A DNA stretch of 64,000 nt from Girardinichthys multiradiatus (taxonomy: Eukaryota; Chordata; Actinopteri; Cyprinodontiformes; Goodeidae), in contig NC_061800.1 in the NCBI RefSeq assembly GCF_021462225.1, forward strand, positions 3,420,501 through 3,484,500, read 5' to 3'. Positions 1-64,000 of this stretch are shown here, piece by piece. Each line of letters begins with the position of its first letter. Position 1 is the first letter of the stretch. The notes beneath the pieces are model-generated. The model saw only the letters and a program-made list of their open reading frames with translations, did no database searches and was not told where the DNA came from. The position numbers and the translations under genes are program-made.

Positions 1-358
1 CATTTTTTTGATGGTTTTTAAATGTTTAAATGAGTTAGCTCCCCTCTATCTTTCTGAGCTTCTGTCGGTCTCACTTGGCCATGATCAGGTTTGTGCTTCA
101 GCAGCAGATAATCTCACTAACAGCGATGGAGCAAGAAAAATGGTGTTGCAAGGAGTTTTATCATAGGAGATATGTCATGGCTTTTGTTTGTGATTGGCTG
201 CAAATAAGACCTTAGATATTCCTACATAAAATCCTCTATTCTCATGTATTTTTATAATTTTTCTGACAACCCAAATCTGTTGACACATGTTCAGAAGACT
301 TACTCTCTCCTTCATCTCACTCTCCTTCATCTTCATCTCACAGGTGCACATCTCATTC
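1..358 (+). repeat. LINE 3' coding fragment, left part
   Basis: Decayed plus-strand text around positions 30-60 reads like ELAPLYLSELL, a phrase near the C-terminal end of L2/Rex-type LINE reverse transcriptases. The fragment is cut by the Tc1 insertion at 361 and resumes after 1970. No open frame survives. Confidence 0.5.
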
Positions 359-360
359 TA

Positions 361-1968
361 CAGGTCCTTCTCAAAATATTAGCATATTGTGATAAAGTTC
401 ATTATTTTCCATAATGTCATGATGAAAATTTAACATTCATATATTCTAGATTCATTGCACACTAACTGAAATATTTCAGGTCTTTTATTGTCTTAATACG
501 GATGATTTTGGCATACAGCTCATGAAAACCCAAAATTCCTATCTCACAAAATTAGCATATCATTAAAAGAGTCTCTAAACGAGCTATGAATCTAATCATC
601 TGAATCAACGAGTTAACTCTAAACACCTGCAAAAGATTCCTGAGGCCTTTAAAACTCCCAGCCTGGTTCATCACTCAAAACCCCAATCATGGGTAAGACT
701 GCCGACCTGACTGGTGTCCAGAAGGCCACTATTGACACCCTCAAGCAAGAGGGTAAGACACAGAAAGAAATTTATGAACGAATAGGCTGTTCCCAGAGTG
801 CTGTATCAAGGCACCTCAGTAGGAAATCTGTGGGAAGGAAAAAGTGTGGCAGAAAACGCTGCACAACGAGAAGAGGTGACCGGACCCTGAGGAAGATTGT
901 GGAGAAGGGCCGATTCCAGACCTTGGGGGACCTGCGGAAGCAGTGGACTGAGTCTGGAGTAGAAACATCCAGAGCCACCGTGCACAGGCGTGTGCAGGAA
1001 AAGGGCTACAGGTGCCACATTTCCCAGGTCAAGCCACTTTTGAACCAGAAACAGCGGCAGAAGCGCCTGACCTGGGCTACAGAGAAGCAGCACTGGACTG
1101 TTGCTCAGTGGTCCAAAGTACTTTTTTTGGATGAAAGCAAATTCTGCATGTCATTCGGAAATCAAGGTGCCAGAGTCTGGAGGAAGACTGGGGAGAAGGA
1201 AATGCCAAAATGCCAGAAGTCCAGTGTCAAGTACCCACAGTCAGTGATGGTCTGGGGTGCCGTGTCAGCTGCTGGTGTTGGTCCACTGTGTTTTATCAAG
1301 GGCAGGGTCAATGCAGCTAGCTATCAGGAGATTTTGGAGCACTTCATGCTTCCATCTGCTGAAAAGCTTTTTGGAGATGAAGATTTCATTTTTCAGCACG
1401 ACCTGGCACCTGCTCACAGTGCCAAAACCACTGGTAAATGGTTTACTGACCATGGTATCACTGTGCTCAATTGGCCTGCCAACTCTCCTGACCTGAACCC
1501 CATAGAGAATCTGTGGGATATTGTGAAGAGAATGTTGAGAGACTCAAGACCCAACACTCTGGATGAGCTAAAGGCCGCTATCGAAGCATCCTGGGCCTCC
1601 ATAAGACCTCAGCAGTGCCACAGGCTGATTGCCTCCATGCCACGCCGCATTGAAGCAGTCATTTCTGCAAAAGGATTCCCGACCAAGTATTGAGTGCATA
1701 ACTGTACATGATTATTTGAAGGTTGACGTTTTTTGTATTAAAAACACTTTTCTTTTATTGGTCGGATGAAATATGCTAATTTTGTGAGAGGAATTTTGGG
1801 TTTTCATGAGCTGTATGCCACAATCATCCGTATTAAGGCAATAAAAGACCTGAAATATTTCAGTTAGTGTGCAATGAATCTAAAATATATGAATGTTAAA
1901 TTTTCATCATTACATTATGGAAAATAATTAACTTCATCACAATATGCTAATATTTTGAGAAGGACTTG
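361..1968 (+). mobile_element. Tc1-like transposon, copy 1, full length
   Basis: The element begins CAGGTCCTTCTCAAAATATT and ends with the inverted form at 1968. TA target duplications sit at 359-360 and 1969-1970. Terminal inverted repeats are about 210 bp (361-572 and about 1768-1968). It carries an uninterrupted transposase ORF at 689-1693. It is inserted into an older LINE fragment upstream of fer1l6. Confidence 0.95.
689..1693 (+). CDS. Tc1 family transposase (DD34E), copy 1
   Basis: A cut-and-paste transposase of 334 residues, about normal length for Tc1. Two helix-turn-helix segments lie in the N-terminal 110 residues (QKEIYERIGCSQSAVSRHLS, then SRATVHRRV) with a basic GRKKCGRKR linker between them. 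The catalytic triad is visible: Asp in FLDESKF, Asp in FQHDLAPAHSA and Glu in SPDLNPIENLW, with 34 residues between the last two. Compared with copy 3 it has Leu for Ser just before the first catalytic Asp and Tyr for Ser near residue 30. It may be functional or recently dead; activity cannot be judged from sequence. Confidence 0.93.
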   Translation: MGKTADLTGVQKATIDTLKQEGKTQKEIYERIGCSQSAVSRHLSRKSVGRKKCGRKRCTTRRGDRTLRKIVEKGRFQTLGDLRKQWTESGVETSRATVHRRVQEKGYRCHISQVKPLLNQKQRQKRLTWATEKQHWTVAQWSKVLFLDESKFCMSFGNQGARVWRKTGEKEMPKCQKSSVKYPQSVMVWGAVSAAGVGPLCFIKGRVNAASYQEILEHFMLPSAEKLFGDEDFIFQHDLAPAHSAKTTGKWFTDHGITVLNWPANSPDLNPIENLWDIVKRMLRDSRPNTLDELKAAIEASWASIRPQQCHRLIASMPRRIEAVISAKGFPTKY

Positions 1969-1970
1969 TA

Positions 1971-2275
1971 TCTGTATGACAGGGAGCATCAGTTCTGATG
2001 CTCCACTAATCTGGAACAAGCCTCCACAAAACTGCAGAAATGCTGAAACCCTGAGCTCTTTTAAATCAAGGTCCATTTGGTTTAAAATTGCCTTTGATTG
2101 GTCTATTTAAATTAACAAAAACATTAATTCCAGGCTGTAGTCCAACTTTTCTTTACCTGCCTTTATTATGCAACTGCAATGTACTGTTTTCTGTTTTCTT
2201 TTCCTATTTTATTAATCTAAAGCAGTTTGAACTGTCTTCTTAGTGAAATGTGCTATACAAATAACCTTGCCTTGA
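1971..2275 (+). repeat. LINE 3' fragment, right part
   Basis: Contains decayed text for a LINE C-terminus (CTGGAACAAGCCTCC..., SSFKSR-like) and the familiar fish LINE tail with GAAATGTGCTATACAAATAA near 2246-2264. It is continuous with 1-358 once the Tc1 copy is removed. Confidence 0.6.
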
Positions 2276-2830
2276 ATTGACAATGGTAAATGACTTGTAT
2301 TTCTATAGCGCTTTATCAGAATCAGAATCAGCTTTATTGCCAAGTTCGTACATACAAACAAGGAATTTGACTCTGGTACACTTTGCTCTTTTGTTTCGTT
2401 TTTGCATTACAGAATATACAAATTTACAATGTACAAAATACACATATATAATAAAAAGGTGCATTTGCAACATCTGTATGCTGTTGTTTTGTACTTTATT
2501 GAATGTTCATCAGAGAAACAGCCCAGACTTATCAAGTCCCCAGAGACCCCATAGCGCTTCACACTACATTCAGTCATTCACCCATTCACACACTGACAGT
2601 GGTAAGCTACATTGTAGGCACAGCTGCCCTGGGGCGCACTGACAGAACTGAGGCTGCCATACACAGGCACCACCAAGCCCTCTGACCACCATCAGCAGGC
2701 AAGGCGGGTGAAGTGTCTTGCCCAAGGACACAATGACTGAGACAGACATAACGGAGGCTTAAACCGGCAACCCACCGGTTACAAGACGAACCCCCAGCAC
2801 GGTTGCCCCAGGACAATGTCCTGTGATCCT
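2276..2830. repeat. Teleost interspersed repeat, itself split by a second repeat
   Basis: The stretch at about 2540-2830 (GCGCTTCACACTACATTCAG, ACACTGACAGTGGTAAGCTA, CTTGCCCAAGGACACAATGA) is a common fish repeat whose partner end is at 2288-2318 (ATTTCTATAGCGCTTTATCA). Between them lies a different fish repeat, about 2320-2530, starting ATCAGAATCAGAATCAGCTT. I cannot name either family reliably. Confidence 0.55.
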
Positions 2831-4336
2831 TCATTACGGTCTTAGGAAAATTAATTCTTACCTTCCTGTACTTGTGTAGATCTATCTTTCATGTCCATTT
2901 TCTTTGCTGCCATTTGTCCTCTCTGCCCTTCTCAGAGCAGAGTCTGAGGAACGGCTGTAGGCTGTATCAAGGACTTATTTTGGTAGCAAGACCAGTTAGA
3001 AAAAAACTGCTCTGCTTTGAATTCTTAAGTATGTTTTATCTTCAATGTCTTCCGAGGGGAAAGTAGACAATAGATAGGCATGAAAATAGATTTTTGCATG
3101 GGTAACATAAGCTATGTTAATGCATCTGAAGCTAGAACTTGTTGAATTCATGCCTTGTGGATCAGTCAGAGGCTATTACCCAGCTATGCTTGGTTTGTGC
3201 TGGCCTTTTCTGAAGGTGTCATTAAAATAAAGTAATTGCTTCAGCCTTTCTTTAGCTTTGTGTTAAAACACTTCTGAATGCACTAAACTAGCAAACTGCC
3301 TGAACTCCTGCTTATTTACAGGTGCCCCCTTCCCTCTAGCTAATGAGCAATAAATCAAGTACTGTTGATAAGCCTCATTGGGATGCTACTTTCTGTCTTA
3401 AATTTTATGGAAGCAGAAAGGGAGTAATTAGCTTTTCACACACTACTTTTCTGTTGTGAATTAATTTGTGTTTAATAAATAACAGCATGGTTGAGCCAGT
3501 TGTGTGTTTGTGTATAGTTAATCTAAGTTTGAAGACATTTAAATAAAAGTCATGTTTGAACCTGGTGAAGACAAGGTCTGTTTTGCTTTAGTTTTTTCTC
3601 AGGGTCACTGTCGTGCATTAAAATATGTTAAAAAAATAGACATCAGTATGAAGTAGATCAGAAAACAAATACAATAACTTTCACTATAAACTCACAGTAC
3701 ATGGAAAAGCTTTGGCTTTTGAACAAAATCCCTTGTATATCTAATTTTTGCATGTCCACAGTGCCAATATGGAGAACATTTTCCAGTGTGAGCTGACTGT
3801 GATCCATCAGTCTGCTAATCATCTCTGCTAGCTAACTGCAAGCTGTGTTTACCAGGGGTGGAGTTGTTAGTTCTGCCAGTTTCAAACATCCTGGTCACAA
3901 GAATATCAGCCTACCTACACACACACACACACACACACACACACGAACACAGTGGTAAACACTCAAGTCTGTTAAACAGATGACACTTGATGGACTTTGT
4001 TGTTATTGGAAGACTTAACATACTGTCTCGGTAAACACTCATCAGTTCTTTCTTTGTGATGAGAAATTACCATTTTAATGTTGTTTTCACCAGCAGCTTT
4101 AAAAATAACACAAGAAAAGTGAAGAAATATGTAAATAAAATGCAAAGGGAACATCTTAGATTGTTAGGTTGTAAAGAAGACACAAGCAGGTGTCAACCAC
4201 ATGTTCCTTCAGTTTTACATCATTCTGTGAACAAACAATTCAGCCAGTCAGCTGCTCTGGCTGCTTTTCAGCATTTCCTTTGTGCAGCTCTGCAGCGGTG
4301 ATGAAAGTATTCATATAATCTGCCCTGAATATAACA

Positions 4337-62190
<57,854 letters not shown>

Positions 62191-62340
62191 GTAAGATCAA
62201 CACCCTTAACACAAATAAACTACATTAGAAATAAACTACATTAGAAACCCGGCTCTTTATGAGCCAGGTGGTTTATGAGGGGCAAATCATGTTTCCATTT
62301 ATACCTAAACATCCTGTTGGCAAAAGGCCTTTCAAACATA

Positions 62341-62851
62341 CACTACTGGTCAAACGTTTTAGAACGCCTTTCTCAAGTAATAGGTTTCTTTATTTAAATT
62401 AAAGATTCTCACCAGAGACAACAAACCTGTGAATACACACACATGGAATGATGTAGTAAACAAAAAGTGTAAATAACTCTAAACAATTTTATATTTTAGA
62501 TTATTACAAAATACCCACCCTTTGCTTTGATTCCTGCTTTGTTCTCTTCTCTCCATGAGCTTCATGAGGTGGTCACTTGAAATGGTTTTCCAAAGAAACT
62601 TGAAAGAACTTCCCAGACGTTCATTGAGAGACAGCCAAAGGTTAACATTTCAGTCATTACAGCAAAGGGTGGCTACTCGAAGGCATCTAAAATATAACAT
62701 ATTTAAAGTTCTTTTACAATTTTTGGTTTGCTTCATAATTCCATATGTGTTCATTCACTGTTTTGATGCCTTCATTGAGAATGTATGTACGATGTAAATA
62801 GTAATAAACCATTGAATGAGAAAGGCGTTTTAAAACGTTTGACCTGTAGTG
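62341..62851. mobile_element. TA-flanked non-autonomous Tc1-type element (511 bp)
   Basis: Left end CACTACTGGTCAAACGTTTT and right end AAACGTTTGACCTGTAGTG are inverted copies (with AGAACGCCTTTCTCA continuing the match). TA lies at 62339-62340 and 62852-62853. Internal text is AT-rich with a transposase-like remnant (TTTCCAAAGAAACTTGAAAG), but no open frame. Confidence 0.9.
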
Positions 62852-62879
62852 TAAATTAGCAAGTTAATGTCGGTGAGTG

Positions 62880-63545
62880 AAATAAGTATTTAAACCAGTA
62901 CAACCCAAGCAGAGCTGTGGCTCCTAGAGATTGAGAATGTTCCCATGTGGCACACAGATCAATCAGTCAAACAATTTCCACAGAATACATCTCTTCCATT
63001 CCAGCCTCACCACAATTTGTCAAAGCATATCAGGGACAGGATAATTGTTTGCAGACAAATGAGACTGGCTTTAAAAAAACATGTTGATCAAATATTCATA
63101 TTTACCAGGCTGGAAGGTGCTACATTACCTTCACCTGGAAGCTTGTTGAGAAGGTCACAACTGTTTGTGCAATTTTTCAGAAAGAGAAGAAATAGAAACT
63201 GACCACCTATCCCCATCTGGAGCTCCATGCCAAATCTTACCTCATTGGGTGAGGATGATCATAAGAAAAGGCAGGGATCCGCCTACAGTTGCAAGGGAGG
63301 ATCCTGTAAATGATCTGAAATCACTTGACACCAAAGTCATCAAGAATTCCATTGGTAATACAGTGTAAAATAATAAGAGTTCTGACCTCTGATATAGAAG
63401 ACACATATACTTTTAAAGCCCCTTCCTCAAAACACGTTAAGGCACGATTAAGGCGCCGATTAGCAATTTCCATTGGTTTTGGGAAAGGACAGATGAGGCA
63501 AGGGGGTAGAAGTCAGCCCATCTCTGTTACACCCCTTGATAGCTA
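62880..63545 (+). pseudogene. Tc1 transposase fragment
   Basis: Three overlapping short frames. At about 63165-63330 the text DHLSPSGAPCQILPHWVRMI and DPPTVAREDPVNDLKS corresponds to a Tc1-family DNA-binding linker (SPRSGAPRK... REDLVNDLK as I recall). It lacks the catalytic region. A truncated copy distinct from the 1.6-kb family. Confidence 0.6.
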
Positions 63546-63599
63546 AGGAGGACTTTTACAGAGGTGAGCCACCTTCATGGGCTCAGGGGAGTGATGTAG

Positions 63600-64000
63600 T
63601 GATTCAGTTCAGTTTATTTATTTAGCACCAATTTACAACACATTTCTTCTCAAGGCACTTTAGAAAGTCAAATCAATCGAATCACACAGATTCCAACTAC
63701 GTATAAATTCATCCGAGTTATCAAATAATGCAGTTAAATTTAGTTTATTATTCAGATTGATTAAAAAGTTTTCTATCTAAGCAGATTGCATCCAGTCAGT
63801 GACATGCAGCATTCACTCCTCCTGGATGTGCATGTAGCGACACTGGACAGTCACTTTCATTGTGTCATTGACTTTGCACCAGTCCCTCATGCCAGGCATG
63901 CATGTAGCGACAGCGGAAAGGAAAACTCCCCTTTAACAAGAGAAAACCTCCAGCAGAACCAGGCTCGGTGTGAGCGGCCATCTGCAGTGACCGATTGGGG
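63600..64000 (-). repeat. L2 LINE 3' end, running off the window
   Basis: TTCAGTTTATTTATTTAGCACC, GACATGCAGCATTCACTCCT, GAAAACCTCCAGCAGAACCA and TGTGAGCGGCCATCTGCAGT are the usual 3' UTR text of fish L2 LINEs in inverted orientation. The rest lies to the right of the window. Confidence 0.8.

Noticed and set aside
806..1093. Minus-strand ORFs opposite the Tc1 transposase, repeated at 9739, 48687 and 54647
   Set aside because: They recur only because the transposase DNA recurs; no motifs of their own, so they are shadows.

Overview
The window reads as nuclear DNA of a teleost fish, probably a percomorph-type genome. The signs are GT-AG introns, many recognisable fish repeats (Tc1 transposons, L2- and RTE-type LINEs, a tRNA-derived SINE, DIRS, hAT, Gypsy) and one large vertebrate gene. 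It is about 5% coding for the host. No database search was possible, so family names rest on motifs and remembered family features.

Host gene. A plus-strand ferlin gene, best matched to fer1l6 (fer-1-like 6, an otoferlin-type ferlin), runs from a likely first coding exon at 4337 to an exon ending at 62190 and leaves the window on the right. Twenty-seven exons can be placed. They join in phase for 3216 nt (1072 codons), roughly the first 58% of a ferlin of about 1850 residues. They cover the first C2 domain, FerI, a second C2 domain, linkers, FerA, FerB and further C2 domains.

Introns. The large introns are stacks of mobile elements. The intron at 11638-32275 holds most of a Maverick/Polinton, a giant virus-like DNA transposon. 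Its plus-strand half carries two unknown ORFs, integrase, penton-like protein, a pVI/pX-like basic protein, major capsid protein and adenain-like protease. Its minus-strand half carries an unknown spliced gene, protein-primed DNA polymerase, packaging ATPase and small ORFs. The two halves converge on a shared poly(A) region at about 20.25 kb. The element is dead: integrase, capsid, polymerase and ATPase are all broken. A SINE sits in the integrase and an RTE-like LINE sits near the polymerase end, each with clear target-site duplications. The intron at 33126-38996 holds a Gypsy relic and an L2 LINE split by a Tc1 element. The intron at 41398-52586 holds a hAT transposon split by a DIRS/Ngaro-like retrotransposon, then a Tc1 copy and an old LINE.

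Tc1 family. Four copies of one DD34E Tc1 family (about 1.6 kb, TIRs of about 210 bp) lie in introns or upstream flank. Two have full 334-codon transposase ORFs; the other two are broken. A fifth, different Tc1 lies inside the L2 LINE, and a 511-bp TA-flanked non-autonomous element lies near the right edge.

Most unusual feature. On the minus strand beyond the Maverick polymerase (32.05 to 26.09 kb) lies a multi-exon gene in which every intron is phase 1. It has two possible 3' ends, and the LINE lies in one of its introns. I could not assign its product.
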